64,000 nucleotides of DNA from Alteromonas oceanisediminis (GTDB lineage Bacteria > Pseudomonadota > Gammaproteobacteria > Enterobacterales > Alteromonadaceae): assembly GCF_018474025.1 (NCBI RefSeq), contig NZ_JAHCTA010000002.1, positions 62,562-126,561 of the forward strand, in the 5' to 3' direction. The stretch's first letter is position 1, and every line of letters starts with the position of its first letter. Shown in pieces: positions 9,187 through 17,965 of the stretch. The notes beneath the pieces are model-generated. The model worked only from the letters and a program-made list of their open reading frames with translations. It was not told where the DNA came from and ran no database searches. Position numbers and translations under genes: made by a program.

Positions 9187-9377
9187 CGAAATACCTTTAA
9201 TTGAGTTGGGTTAGTTCGAATGACAGTCTAGTCCACGCAACGTTACACCAACATGGAGTGTTGATGACATTTTTTTCATGCAACTATGGTACGCCGAAGA
9301 CATTATTAATTACATACGACGACATGATCAATTTGTGTTTGGTGTCGTATAAAGTACATCGCAACAGGAGGTTGAGA

Positions 9378-9911
9378 ATGAAAAAACGCTCACGTATTAC
9401 CGTAATTGGCTTATTCTTTTTTGGATTTTTGATGAACAACAATGCTTATGCTAACAAAGCGGTGGTTGAAGAACACATCGGCGGAGCTGAGGTGGTCGGC
9501 GAAGCAAGGTTTGAGTATTTTTTCTGGGATGTTTACGACGTGAAACTGTACACACCCAATGGGGAATACGATCCTAACGGTGCGTTTGCGCTATCACTGA
9601 CTTATCTTCGTGACTTCGATGGTCGCGATATTGCTGAGCGTTCTGTTAAAGAGATGCGTAAGCAGGGTCAAAATGACAGCGCCAAATTAGACGACTGGTT
9701 AGCGCAAATGTCATCAATTTTCCCAGATGTTAAAGAAGGTCAGACGTTAACTGGTATTGCACACAAGGACAGCGGGCATGCTCGTTTCTTTCTGGAAGAT
9801 AAGCAGATTGGCCTTGTTGAAGATGAAGAGTTTACGCAGGCTTTTTTCGACATTTGGCTTGGAGAGAAAACGTCCGAACCTAAGTTGCGCAAGCGTTTAC
9901 TCAATCGCTGA
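9378..9911 (+). CDS. Chalcone isomerase-like domain protein, exported
   Basis: 177 residues from ATG 9378, with a strong AGGAGG at 9366-9371; the longer open frame upstream has no such site. A signal peptide (ending NNAYA) is followed by a domain with VVGEARFEYFFWDVYDVKLYTP-type sequence (in two parts), the hallmark of bacterial chalcone-isomerase-like proteins. These proteins are periplasmic and most probably bind fatty acids rather than isomerise flavonoids. The DUF3833 lipoprotein follows 40 bp later, a pairing that recurs in marine gammaproteobacterial lipid-modification clusters. Confidence 0.8.
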   Translation: MKKRSRITVIGLFFFGFLMNNNAYANKAVVEEHIGGAEVVGEARFEYFFWDVYDVKLYTPNGEYDPNGAFALSLTYLRDFDGRDIAERSVKEMRKQGQNDSAKLDDWLAQMSSIFPDVKEGQTLTGIAHKDSGHARFFLEDKQIGLVEDEEFTQAFFDIWLGEKTSEPKLRKRLLNR

Positions 9912-9951
9912 TCAGCGAACCACATTGAAAACACCCCTTTAAGGAGAGAGT

Positions 9952-10560
9952 ATGATATTCATGAAAAACCGTCTCGGCCGCGCTAGAAGCCAAGCCCTGA
10001 TCATGCGCAAAAAAGTCGTAAAATGCTTCAGTCGATTTGCCACTCTGTGCGTGGCTATGCTGACCTTAACCGCTTGCTCGGTGTCGGTAGATGGAAATAA
10101 TTACCGCGATGTATCTCCTGACTTCAACATTGAATCTTTTTTTGATGGCGATGTGCGTGCCTGGGGCATCGTTCAGGATCGCAGTGGCGAAGTGATACAG
10201 CGGTTTGTCGTCGATATCGACGGCAGTATGCAAGATGGTGTCTTAACGCTGGACGAGAAATTCACATATGGATTGGGCGACGGCGCTAAATCACGCGTGT
10301 GGAAGATTGAAAAAGTCGGTGAAGGCAAATATGTAGGCAACGCTGGAGATATCGCAGGGCCCGCCGCCGGTACCAGTTACGGGAATGCGTTTAATTTTAG
10401 CTATGAAATGGATTTGCCTGTCGACGACACCACTTATCGTGTCACTTTCGATGACTGGTTTTGGGCATTTGACGACACCACGATGATGAACCGTAGCTAT
10501 ATTCGTAAGTTTGGTCTGGTAATGGCGGAAGTGACCATTTTTATGCAAAAGCAAGAATGA
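9952..10560 (+). CDS. DUF3833 family lipoprotein
   Basis: 202 residues. ATG 9952 has GGAG five bases upstream (9943-9946), better than the later ATGs at 9961 and 10003. An unusually long basic N-region precedes a lipoprotein signal with lipobox LTAC. The mature domain (SPDFNIESFFDGDVRAWG, and DDWFWAFDDTTMMNRSYI near the end) is the DUF3833 signature. The biochemical role is unknown; these proteins travel with chalcone-isomerase-like and cyclopropane-fatty-acid-synthase-like genes. The stop overlaps the next ATG by four bases (ATGA), so the GNAT gene is translationally coupled. Confidence 0.85.
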   Translation: MIFMKNRLGRARSQALIMRKKVVKCFSRFATLCVAMLTLTACSVSVDGNNYRDVSPDFNIESFFDGDVRAWGIVQDRSGEVIQRFVVDIDGSMQDGVLTLDEKFTYGLGDGAKSRVWKIEKVGEGKYVGNAGDIAGPAAGTSYGNAFNFSYEMDLPVDDTTYRVTFDDWFWAFDDTTMMNRSYIRKFGLVMAEVTIFMQKQE

Positions 10561-11078
10561 ACAAAGTGGCTTTAACGCGCATTACACGCGCTCATAAAGC
10601 TGATCTAAAGGCGTTATCTGAATCTGCGCGTTCGAGTGTCGAACCTTGGTTGGGAACATTTTTTACACCGATAGACAGCGGCGAGTGCGAAGCGTTCTTA
10701 ACATGGTGTGAACTGGGTTTAAAACAGCGCAGCCATCATTGTTTTTTGATATTGGCAGGAACTGACAAATCTGCCCATGAGTACGTCGGCGTAGGGTTTC
10801 TAAACGCGATAAATTCCGTTCATCAATTTTGCAATCTTGGTTATTGGATTGCACCCGCATTCTGCGGGAAAGGGTTGGCAACTATGGCTGCCAACCAGTT
10901 GCTCACTTTTGCTGTCGAGCAATTGGGATTGCGTAGAGTGGAATTAGTTATTGAGCCAGCAAACGTATCCAGCCTGGCGATTGCGCAAAAAGTCGGTTGT
11001 GTCAATGAGGGGTTGCTACGTTCTAGAATTTTCGGGCGCGACGCATTTATGTTCGCCTACGTCCCATCCTCTAAATAA
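10557..11078 (+). CDS. GNAT N-acetyltransferase, RimJ/RimL-type
   Basis: 173 residues with a GNAT fold. A helical N-terminal half is followed by LGYWIAPAFCGKGLATMAANQLL (in pieces), which holds the acetyl-CoA pyrophosphate-binding loop (CGKGLA), then the ELVIEPANVSSLAIAQKVG motif characteristic of ribosomal-protein-serine acetyltransferase relatives. It probably acetylates an alpha-amino group of a protein or small molecule; the acceptor is unknown. It overlaps the DUF3833 stop by 4 bp. Confidence 0.82.
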   Translation: MNKVALTRITRAHKADLKALSESARSSVEPWLGTFFTPIDSGECEAFLTWCELGLKQRSHHCFLILAGTDKSAHEYVGVGFLNAINSVHQFCNLGYWIAPAFCGKGLATMAANQLLTFAVEQLGLRRVELVIEPANVSSLAIAQKVGCVNEGLLRSRIFGRDAFMFAYVPSSK

Positions 11079-11186
11079 ACTGAACGCGATTAAGATGAGC
11101 TGTGGGCAACTATGGTTAGATACGTACTACATTCAACGTGCTGCTAATTTCCTATCATGGGTTGAGGTTACATGAACCACGCGGCT

Positions 11187-12584
11187 TCAGTGCCGTGAGA
11201 TAGGAAGGTAAATCGCAACGCCCAATCCCGTTTTTGCTGACAACGGATTTTCCACAAATTTCAGCGTTCCTTGGTGCAACTTTGTAATGGCCGATACCAT
11301 CGACATACCCAATCCGTTTCCGTTGGCGCTGCGACTTTTATCTTCACGGAAAAAGCGCCGTGTGATGTCAGCAAATTTATGTTTTGCAACACCGACGCCA
11401 TTGTCATCGACTCTGATAATGGTATGAGTCTCTGATCGGCCTAGAAATATCCTGATTTGGCCTCGTTCGGGTGTGAATTTGATAGCATTGTCGACAATGT
11501 TCGCGATGCATTGAAACATCAAGTCGCGGTCGCAGAAGTGCACTGTATGAGTCACATCGGTTGAAAACTCAATGCACTTTTCTTCGGCTAAAGGCAGATA
11601 CAGGTCCACAACATCATCCACGATGGTGGCAAGATTGTACTCCGCAAACCCGCTTTTTTGTTTGTCTGATTCAATATCCGCGATACGCAGCAAACCGTTA
11701 AACATATTCAAAAGGTTATCTGCCTCCGCCAACAGCGGTTGGGCGGTTTCGGGTTCTATTTGATTTTCAATGCGCTGCCGCAGACGAGTCAATGGGGTGC
11801 GCAAGTCATGAGCAATATTGTCTGACACAGACTGAATGTTGGTCACAGAGAGTTCAATTTCTTCCAGCATGCGATTCAAGGCTTCTGCCAGCTTACTTAA
11901 ATCATCCCATGTGCTCTCGATCGGCAGGCGTGCGGACAAATCACCGGTATCCATAATGGTTTGCGCGGTACCAGCAATCGCATTGATTCGGGCTACAACG
12001 TAGTAACCTACCCACAAACTAACACCAGCAATCAGAACAAGCATCGCCATGATCACCCAGCCGAATGTACTACCGACCCATTGGGCGACTTCAATGTCAT
12101 CAACATTGCGGCCCACTAAAAGCTCGTAGCCGTTATCTAACTTTACGGATTGAGAGAGCAAATCGTGACCTTCACTGAACGCGCGAACCGACCGTGCCGG
12201 GCTGGCTTCATGGAATGATGGTTCGATAGCGTAAATGACAAAACCATCGTGACGGACCTCATCAATGACCATCGGCCAGGCCGGTAGGTCCCCCTCGATC
12301 ACTTGTCCACCGCTATCGCGTAGAACGTAAACTGCGCCTAATTGTTTGTTTTCAGAGCGCTGACGTAATGTTTCTTGCAATGTTTTGATGCCGCCGAGAG
12401 AATAGATTTGCTCAAGCCCTCGAACATCTAACATCACCGCGGCCTCTGATTCACGCATCAGTGTTTCATCTGTGCTGATCACCATAAAATAGGCAATAAA
12501 AAACACGCCCAACATTAATAGGGTGGTAAAAAGTGCGCTTAACGAAAAGCTACTGCTTTTGGAAAAATCGCGGATCGCTTTCAC
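11187..12584 (-). CDS. Sensor histidine kinase of an OmpR-type two-component system
   Basis: 465 residues from GTG 12584 overlapping the stop of the response-regulator gene (GTGA). Two transmembrane segments (about 13-36 and 172-195) enclose a periplasmic sensor domain. A HAMP domain follows, then HisKA with NIAHDLRTPLTRLRQ (phospho-accepting His near 260) and HATPase_c with DNAIKFTP, DNGVGV and GNGLGMSM boxes. It autophosphorylates and passes phosphate to the adjacent regulator. The stimulus is not deducible; the domain order resembles envelope or metal sensors such as CusS/PhoQ-like kinases. Confidence 0.92.
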   Translation of the reverse strand: MKAIRDFSKSSSFSLSALFTTLLMLGVFFIAYFMVISTDETLMRESEAAVMLDVRGLEQIYSLGGIKTLQETLRQRSENKQLGAVYVLRDSGGQVIEGDLPAWPMVIDEVRHDGFVIYAIEPSFHEASPARSVRAFSEGHDLLSQSVKLDNGYELLVGRNVDDIEVAQWVGSTFGWVIMAMLVLIAGVSLWVGYYVVARINAIAGTAQTIMDTGDLSARLPIESTWDDLSKLAEALNRMLEEIELSVTNIQSVSDNIAHDLRTPLTRLRQRIENQIEPETAQPLLAEADNLLNMFNGLLRIADIESDKQKSGFAEYNLATIVDDVVDLYLPLAEEKCIEFSTDVTHTVHFCDRDLMFQCIANIVDNAIKFTPERGQIRIFLGRSETHTIIRVDDNGVGVAKHKFADITRRFFREDKSRSANGNGLGMSMVSAITKLHQGTLKFVENPLSAKTGLGVAIYLPISRH

Positions 12585-13285
12585 TGAGCAGACACATCCG
12601 GGAGCTTGTCGTGCAATCGATACCCGGCGCCGCGCACTGTCTCTATCAAGGGGGAGCTGAAGCCTTTATCAATTTTCTGACGTAGTCGGCTGATGTGTAC
12701 ATCAATGACATTGGTCTGTGGATCAAAGTGATAATCCCATACTTTCTCAAGCAGCATGGTACGCGTGATAACACGGCCCTTGTTACGCATCATATACTCA
12801 AGTAGCCTGAATTCTCTTCCTTGCAAATCAATGGTTTGTGACGAACGCGTCACTTGGCGAGTTAACAAATTGAGTGACAAATCAGCTGCAGTAAGGGTCA
12901 CCTCGATATCCTTACTGGATTGAGTCGCAGCTCGCTGAACCAGCAGTTCCAATCGCGCCAACAGCTCTTCAAAGGCAAAGGGTTTGGTCAGGTAGTCGTC
13001 TGCACCTGAGCGAAGTCCTTTTACTTTGTCATCAACCTTGTTCTGCGCACTTAAAATTAATACGGGTGTAAAGGTGTTGGTCGAACGGAAGGTGTCTAGC
13101 AGCGTTAAGCCATCCATTTGGGGGAGCATACGATCAAGTATCAGCACATCGTAGTGTTCACTTGTCGCGAGCAACAGGCCTTGCTTACCATCCGCTGCGC
13201 TGTCACACACATGATTAGACTCATGCAGCCCCTTTTCGATAAAGTGTCTCACGGTTTCGTCGTCTTCAATGAGTAAACACTTCAT
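12581..13285 (-). CDS. OmpR/PhoB-family response regulator
   Basis: 234 residues. The receiver domain has the acidic pair ED at residues 7-8 and phospho-acceptor Asp51 in LILDRMLPQMDG; KPF provides the conserved Lys around residue 100. A C-terminal winged-helix trans_reg_c domain (LQGREFRLLEYMMRNKGRVITR, shown here in part, and NVIDVHISRLRQKID) binds DNA. It is upstream of and overlaps its kinase gene. Target genes are unknown. Confidence 0.94.
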   Translation of the reverse strand: MKCLLIEDDETVRHFIEKGLHESNHVCDSAADGKQGLLLATSEHYDVLILDRMLPQMDGLTLLDTFRSTNTFTPVLILSAQNKVDDKVKGLRSGADDYLTKPFAFEELLARLELLVQRAATQSSKDIEVTLTAADLSLNLLTRQVTRSSQTIDLQGREFRLLEYMMRNKGRVITRTMLLEKVWDYHFDPQTNVIDVHISRLRQKIDKGFSSPLIETVRGAGYRLHDKLPDVSAQ

Positions 13286-13428
13286 GTTCGGTAGCTCAGT
13301 GGTGTAAAAACTTAACTATAATAGCTAATCTTCGCATGAGATTGGCTTAATCTTTTGTAATGATGATCATTCTAAGGCCGATCGTGGTTACACTGGCGTT
13401 AGGTGAACAAAACAATAGAAGGAATACC

Positions 13429-13824
13429 ATGGCTGTAATGATAATAAGTTTATTGATTGTGCTGGTGATGCCGATCATCGCCAAAGTGCCCTTGGCTTAC
13501 GCCATGCATCAATCGAGTCGTTACGATAATAAGCACCCTCGAAATCAACAAAATTCGTTAACGGGGTTTGGCGCTCGCGCGCTGGCTGCGCATAAAAACT
13601 GTTTTGAAGCGATTGCGTATTTCGCGCCAGCGGTCGTTACTGTAATGAGCCTCGGGGCGATTGACGACGTGGCAAAATTACTGGCGATTGCCTTTGTGAT
13701 CAGCCGTTTTATCTACTTGGTGATGTACTGGGTTAACTGGGACATATTGCGCAGTGCCGCGTGGGTGATTGGCTTTGGCTGTGCACTTGCGCTACTGGTT
13801 AGACTGTTGTTGGCGATGAGTTAA
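13429..13824 (+). CDS. MAPEG family integral membrane protein
   Basis: 131 residues from ATG 13429, preceded by AGAAGGA (13417-13423); the frame extends upstream to 13360 without a better site. Four hydrophobic helices and the sequence NQQNSLTGFGARALAAHKN followed by FEAIAYFAPAV are typical of bacterial MAPEG proteins (membrane-associated eicosanoid/glutathione metabolism). A glutathione-dependent role is possible but not shown. It lies between the two-component pair and the convergent exported-protein gene, with a shared terminator. Confidence 0.8.
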   Translation: MAVMIISLLIVLVMPIIAKVPLAYAMHQSSRYDNKHPRNQQNSLTGFGARALAAHKNCFEAIAYFAPAVVTVMSLGAIDDVAKLLAIAFVISRFIYLVMYWVNWDILRSAAWVIGFGCALALLVRLLLAMS

Positions 13825-13830
13825 GCAAAA

Positions 13831-13856
13831 AAATGCTCAGGCAAGCCTGAGCATTT
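13831..13856. terminator. Bidirectional rho-independent terminator
   Basis: AAATGCTCAGGC (13831-13842) and GCCTGAGCATTT (13845-13856) form a 12-bp perfect inverted repeat flanked by A and T runs. It lies between the convergent MAPEG gene and the PEP-CTERM-like gene and can serve both. Confidence 0.85.
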
Positions 13857-13894
13857 CATCGTGCTTGTAGAAGGCTTTCGCCTAAAATTGCTTC

Positions 13895-14428
13895 TTATGA
13901 CTTGCGCATGCGTGCAGCAAAAACGCCGGCAATAGCAAGTACAAACAGTCCAAGTGTGGCAGGCGTGTTGACTTGCGCTTGGCTTAATTGGACATCTGCA
14001 CTAAAAAATACCGGGTCATTATTTGCATCAAAAATATCGACAAAGTTAAAACTCGGGTCGAAAATATCGATGATAATTTGATACGTCCATGGGTTAGAGC
14101 CATCTGAGTCTATTGCGTCGATCGCTAGAAATTCAATTCCGGCAAACAAGTCGTCAGTGTTGATTACGGCTTGAAAATCAAAAATTTCCAGTGCAGGGAA
14201 TACGCCGAAAAAGTTCAGGCTAACCAGCGTTGGTACACCATCAAATGCCGTGTCGATAAGCCCTGTTCCCAAAAACTCATCAGGAACGTCGATTTCGACC
14301 GTCGCGATATTAAACCCACCCGCGATAATGTCTTGTGTAATGAGTGTTGCATTGGCACTGAATGTTGTCGCTAATAGCAAGCCAGTTGCAGCGGCTGCGT
14401 TTATCAATAATTGCTTGAGAGATTTCAT
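13895..14428 (-). CDS. Small exported protein with PEP-CTERM-like C-terminal sorting tail
   Basis: 177 residues. GAGGAAG precedes the ATG. An N-terminal signal peptide (ending FSANA) leads into an acidic, strand-rich domain (many Asp, Phe, Ile). The end is arranged like a PEP-CTERM signal: NTPATLG, a hydrophobic helix LFVLAIAGVFAA, then basic RMRKS. The usual Pro-Glu-Pro is replaced by TPAT, so the exosortase Glu is absent; this is either a lineage variant or degenerate. It lies 58 bp downstream of the subtilase gene on the same strand, with a hairpin between. Function unknown; surface anchoring or secretion is inferred. Confidence 0.7.
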   Translation of the reverse strand: MKSLKQLLINAAAATGLLLATTFSANATLITQDIIAGGFNIATVEIDVPDEFLGTGLIDTAFDGVPTLVSLNFFGVFPALEIFDFQAVINTDDLFAGIEFLAIDAIDSDGSNPWTYQIIIDIFDPSFNFVDIFDANNDPVFFSADVQLSQAQVNTPATLGLFVLAIAGVFAARMRKS

Positions 14429-14455
14429 AATCTACTTCCTCGTTTATCAAAATAG

Positions 14456-14480
14456 TCACTCGGGGCATGGCCCCGAGTGA
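14456..14480. terminator. Strong hairpin between subtilase and PEP-CTERM-like gene
   Basis: TCACTCGGGGC (14456-14466), 3-nt loop ATG, GCCCCGAGTGA (14470-14480), an 11-bp perfect stem. On the minus strand it is followed only by CTATTTTG, a weak T-run, so it may be a partial terminator or an mRNA-processing/stability hairpin lowering expression of the downstream gene relative to the subtilase. Confidence 0.6.
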
Positions 14481-14486
14481 ATGTCT

Positions 14487-17400
14487 TTAGGGTTGAACTT
14501 CTAATACGGTCGTGCCTTGAACTTCACCAAAGTCGTCAGTGAAAGACACTGTACCCATATAAAGCAGGTCAGGGTTTAGACCACGTGTACGTAGGCTCAC
14601 ATTGTGGAATCGACCTTCGACCGCGCGACGTGATGTCGTCATACGAGTCGACGGATCAGCACCTTCCACAATCCACGTAGGCACTGTGTAATCAACTGAG
14701 TCTTGACCCGCCGTGTCAACACCGTGGACAAAGAGAATATACAAGTCACCCGCGGCACGATTGAATTTCGGCTCAGGATTAACCAGCATGATTTCTTCGT
14801 TCGAGTCCACATTTGTGCTATCTGCAACAGGTACACAAGAGAAGCCTGTACACGCGTAGAGATAGAGATCAAGGTTAGTGTCTAATGTTCCGTCACCGAC
14901 AAGCGCGTCACGAAGAGCGAAACGAGCCAATGAAGTCCCCTCAGGAATAGAAAGGAACGTTGACGTTGCCAATCCAGCGCTAAAGTTGAATGCGCCGCCG
15001 TTACGGTTTGGTGCTTCGCCAGTAATCCCAAAACCTTCCACTAGGCCTGTGTAGTCCATGCTCAAGTCACCGGTATACAATGTTTGAACAGCAAACGCTG
15101 CACGACCTCGGTTGAGCTGAATCGACAGTGATTCTGGCACGATGATAGTTGAGTCAGCCAATGGGAACACAGCAATTGGACTGCGTGCATCGATACCGTT
15201 ATTGCCTTGCAACGTGACTGACCCAAACACCCACTGATCAGGAGTAAAGGCGTTTGCCACACGGTCAAACGTGAGTCGATAGCTTGCTGTTCCATTTGGC
15301 TCAAGGATCAACATATTATCTTCAGTTAAGGTACCTTCAGAATCGAATGTTTCTACGCTAACTGAAATGCCGGCAGGTGCATCAACAACAACTGCATACT
15401 GACCACCATCACCCGTAACATCAGTTACTGTACGTGATACGGTTTCGATAGAATCAAGCGTGCCGATAGCGATTGACGGGTAGTTCAATTCAGTCGCGTC
15501 GGTGGCAAAGCCAGCGTCAGCAATCTGCGCACAGCTAAGAGCATCTTCACCTTGCAAACTTAGCACTAAGGAGTCTTCACCTTGGCCACACAAGAAGCCG
15601 AGATAGTCACCTAGGTTAGCGTCGTATACAACGCCAGGGTTCATTGCATCAACCGGAGATGCATGACCTGCACCGAAATCAAATGGCGTTGCTGGTGTCG
15701 CGCCATCTTCTTTCACAACATCTTGATAAGCAGTCGTCATTAGCGCCGATTTAATTTGCGCTGGGCTCCATTCTGGATACTGACCGCTCAAAAGCGCTGC
15801 CATACCGGCAATGTGAGGGCTCGACATCGAAGTACCTTGCAAATACGCGAAGCTCTCACCATCGACATTGCCATCGAATTCAAATTGATTTGAGCTAGTG
15901 GCGGCCAAAATACGCACACCGGGTGCCGTAATATCAGGCTTCAAAATATCATTCGATTGCGTATTCACACCACGTGATGAGAAGTTAGCCATAATATTAC
16001 CAACTTCAGTTGAAGTACCCGCTGCTGGGTCAAAGGTCATTGTAACGTTGGTAACACCATTGTTAACGCTATCAACAAGCGCCAGGCCATCAGCATTGGT
16101 GACCATGACACCAGGAATGTTGATTCCTGCACCTTCTCCACCCATGGCGATTGGCGTACGGTTGTCAGTATAAACGACAACACCGATAGCACCAGCGGCT
16201 TGGGCATTGAGCATTTTAGTCGAAAATGCACAGGCGCCGCGAGCGATAAGCGCAATCTGACCGGTTAAGTCAGTTGTGATGGGGTCGCATGCCAAGATAG
16301 GACTTGCTAAACCTAAGTCACCGGTTAAGCCGCCTTCAGGAACATCAGGACCAATCGCTGAGTGAATAGAAAACAGCGAATCACCCTCAAGGTCACCTGA
16401 GTTGATTGTAAGCGCATTGCCAATCAACGCTGACTCACCGTCATACGTCGATGCAGCAACCGTCGTGATCCACGGTGCGATGTTACTTACGGTATCTGCT
16501 GTCGGGCCGCTGTTGCCAGCAGAACCAGAGAAGAACACGCCAGCTTGTGCAGCTCGAAGTGAAGCCGTGTACACCGGTGAATTGATGGCTTGGCTGTTAC
16601 CGATGGAGTAGTTCAAGACGTCCACACCATCAACAACTGCTTGGTCGATTGCTGCCATGCTGTCACCGAAGAAACAACCGCGTTCGTTCACGCCGGCTTC
16701 ACTGACAAAATTCGCATTCCAGCACACCTTATAGGCCGCCACGCGGGCTCTGGGCGCAATACCTGAAACTGTGCCAACTTCAACGCCTGATAGCGTGGCC
16801 GTCACACCAGCATTACCCGCAGCGGTTGAAGCCGTATGGCTACCGTGACCGTCTGCGTCTCGCGGCGAGGCAAACTCACCTAGACCGAAGCGGATCTCGT
16901 ATACGCTAGAAAATGATTGACCGAAGTAACGTGCACCGATGAGTTTGTTGTTACACTCAAATTCATCGACTGGAGCGGTGGCGTCATCATAAATAACGCT
17001 ACCTTCGCCGTCTGTAAATGAACCCACCGAACCTACGTTACATTCGCCATTCCAGCCAGAGGGGGGCGCACCATAAGCTCGCTCACTGATAGAGGAATCT
17101 TCTGAAAAAGAAGGGTTTTCAGGCCAAATACCTGAATCTAGAATACCAACGACTACATCTTCACCTTTGATACCTAAAGTGTGCTGACCATTGGCTCCTG
17201 TTAATCCTAAAAAGGCAGGCGTATTGGCCGTCTGGAGCTGATGTAACTCGTCTGCGAACACATTCGCAACGTCTGGGTGTGCTCTAAGCGCGTTGGCTTG
17301 AGCTGGCGTTAGTTTTGCGGAGAAACCGTTGAATGTATGCGCATAGCTATGCAATACATCATTGACACCAATCGCCGAAGCGACCGCTTCCTGCCGTTCT

Positions 17401-17696
17401 TTGACAGTGCGAACATATTCTGTCATCGCTGGGGTGTTGGCGTTGTAGTTGTTGCCATATCGCGCAACCAGCTGGTTGCTCGGCGTAAGCTCTCCAATAT
17501 CAGCTGCAACCGCTATCGCTGGCGCACCTTTCAACTGGACAATATACATGCCGGTTGAACTATTTTGAACAGGCGCTGCGCCTGCTGCTCGGAACTGGGT
17601 GGGATCGACCTCGACCGTGTAATCCGAGGCTGACGCAATGCAGCTCGAAGCAACACAGGCTAAAGCCATACTGCTTAAGTACTTGTTGAACTTCAT
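14487..17696 (-). CDS. Secreted subtilisin-like serine protease (S8, with inhibitor I9 prodomain and PA insert)
   Basis: 1069 residues from ATG 17696 (GGAG six bases upstream; the extra MSTETY codons are not needed). A signal peptide (ending SCIASA) is followed by an I9 propeptide (about 45-150). The S8 domain carries catalytic Asp in GILDSGIWPENPSF, His in DADGHGSHTAS and Ser in GTSMSSPHIAGMAALL. A protease-associated (PA) domain is inserted between the His and Ser regions, and C-terminal Fn3-like domains follow. The IWPENPSF and YKVCW motifs resemble plant cucumisin-type subtilases. It probably degrades extracellular protein. A sigma-54-like promoter lies upstream. Confidence 0.93.
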   Translation of the reverse strand: MKFNKYLSSMALACVASSCIASASDYTVEVDPTQFRAAGAAPVQNSSTGMYIVQLKGAPAIAVAADIGELTPSNQLVARYGNNYNANTPAMTEYVRTVKERQEAVASAIGVNDVLHSYAHTFNGFSAKLTPAQANALRAHPDVANVFADELHQLQTANTPAFLGLTGANGQHTLGIKGEDVVVGILDSGIWPENPSFSEDSSISERAYGAPPSGWNGECNVGSVGSFTDGEGSVIYDDATAPVDEFECNNKLIGARYFGQSFSSVYEIRFGLGEFASPRDADGHGSHTASTAAGNAGVTATLSGVEVGTVSGIAPRARVAAYKVCWNANFVSEAGVNERGCFFGDSMAAIDQAVVDGVDVLNYSIGNSQAINSPVYTASLRAAQAGVFFSGSAGNSGPTADTVSNIAPWITTVAASTYDGESALIGNALTINSGDLEGDSLFSIHSAIGPDVPEGGLTGDLGLASPILACDPITTDLTGQIALIARGACAFSTKMLNAQAAGAIGVVVYTDNRTPIAMGGEGAGINIPGVMVTNADGLALVDSVNNGVTNVTMTFDPAAGTSTEVGNIMANFSSRGVNTQSNDILKPDITAPGVRILAATSSNQFEFDGNVDGESFAYLQGTSMSSPHIAGMAALLSGQYPEWSPAQIKSALMTTAYQDVVKEDGATPATPFDFGAGHASPVDAMNPGVVYDANLGDYLGFLCGQGEDSLVLSLQGEDALSCAQIADAGFATDATELNYPSIAIGTLDSIETVSRTVTDVTGDGGQYAVVVDAPAGISVSVETFDSEGTLTEDNMLILEPNGTASYRLTFDRVANAFTPDQWVFGSVTLQGNNGIDARSPIAVFPLADSTIIVPESLSIQLNRGRAAFAVQTLYTGDLSMDYTGLVEGFGITGEAPNRNGGAFNFSAGLATSTFLSIPEGTSLARFALRDALVGDGTLDTNLDLYLYACTGFSCVPVADSTNVDSNEEIMLVNPEPKFNRAAGDLYILFVHGVDTAGQDSVDYTVPTWIVEGADPSTRMTTSRRAVEGRFHNVSLRTRGLNPDLLYMGTVSFTDDFGEVQGTTVLEVQP

Positions 17697-17870
17697 GTAA
17701 GTCTCCGTTGACATATTATTATTATTTTCATGCTTAACAAAAAAGGCAGCATAAGATGCCTTTGCATAGAATCGCTAATGTCTAACTATTCGGTGGAGTG
17801 ACCACGAATTTTGTTGCCATTACCTGGTTAAGATTAACAGGATGTAAATTGTTTGGCAGCAGATTAACAT

Positions 17871-17886
17871 TACAAGTTTCGTGCCA
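17871..17886 (-). promoter_or_regulatory. Sigma-54 (RpoN) -24/-12 promoter-like element upstream of the subtilase
   Basis: Read on the minus strand the element is TGGCACGAAACTTGTA. Against the RpoN consensus TGGCACRNNNNTTGCW it matches all fixed positions but one (C to T in the -12 box). It faces the subtilase gene, with a 5' leader of about 160-165 bases. The only sigma-54 activator in the window is PrsR at 48.4-49.7 kb. Regulation by PrsR is inferred. Confidence 0.55.
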
Positions 17887-17948
17887 TTGATATACGTTCT
17901 TGGTTTTAATGAATTTTTATTCAGAATGTGGAAGAGTCACAATGAAAT

Positions 17949-17965
17949 TGTAAAAAATGCTGACA
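17949..17965. promoter_or_regulatory. Candidate activator (enhancer) site upstream of the sigma-54 element
   Basis: TGTAAAAAATGCTGACA is an imperfect inverted repeat (TGT.A ... T.ACA), centred about 80 bp upstream of the -24/-12 element, the usual place for an RpoN enhancer-binding protein. The binding protein is not known; PrsR is a candidate. Confidence 0.3.

Noticed and set aside
9321-9350. ATACGAC/GTCGTAT inverted repeat upstream of the chalcone-isomerase-like gene
   Set aside because: Only seven paired bases with a long spacer; no known operator matched.
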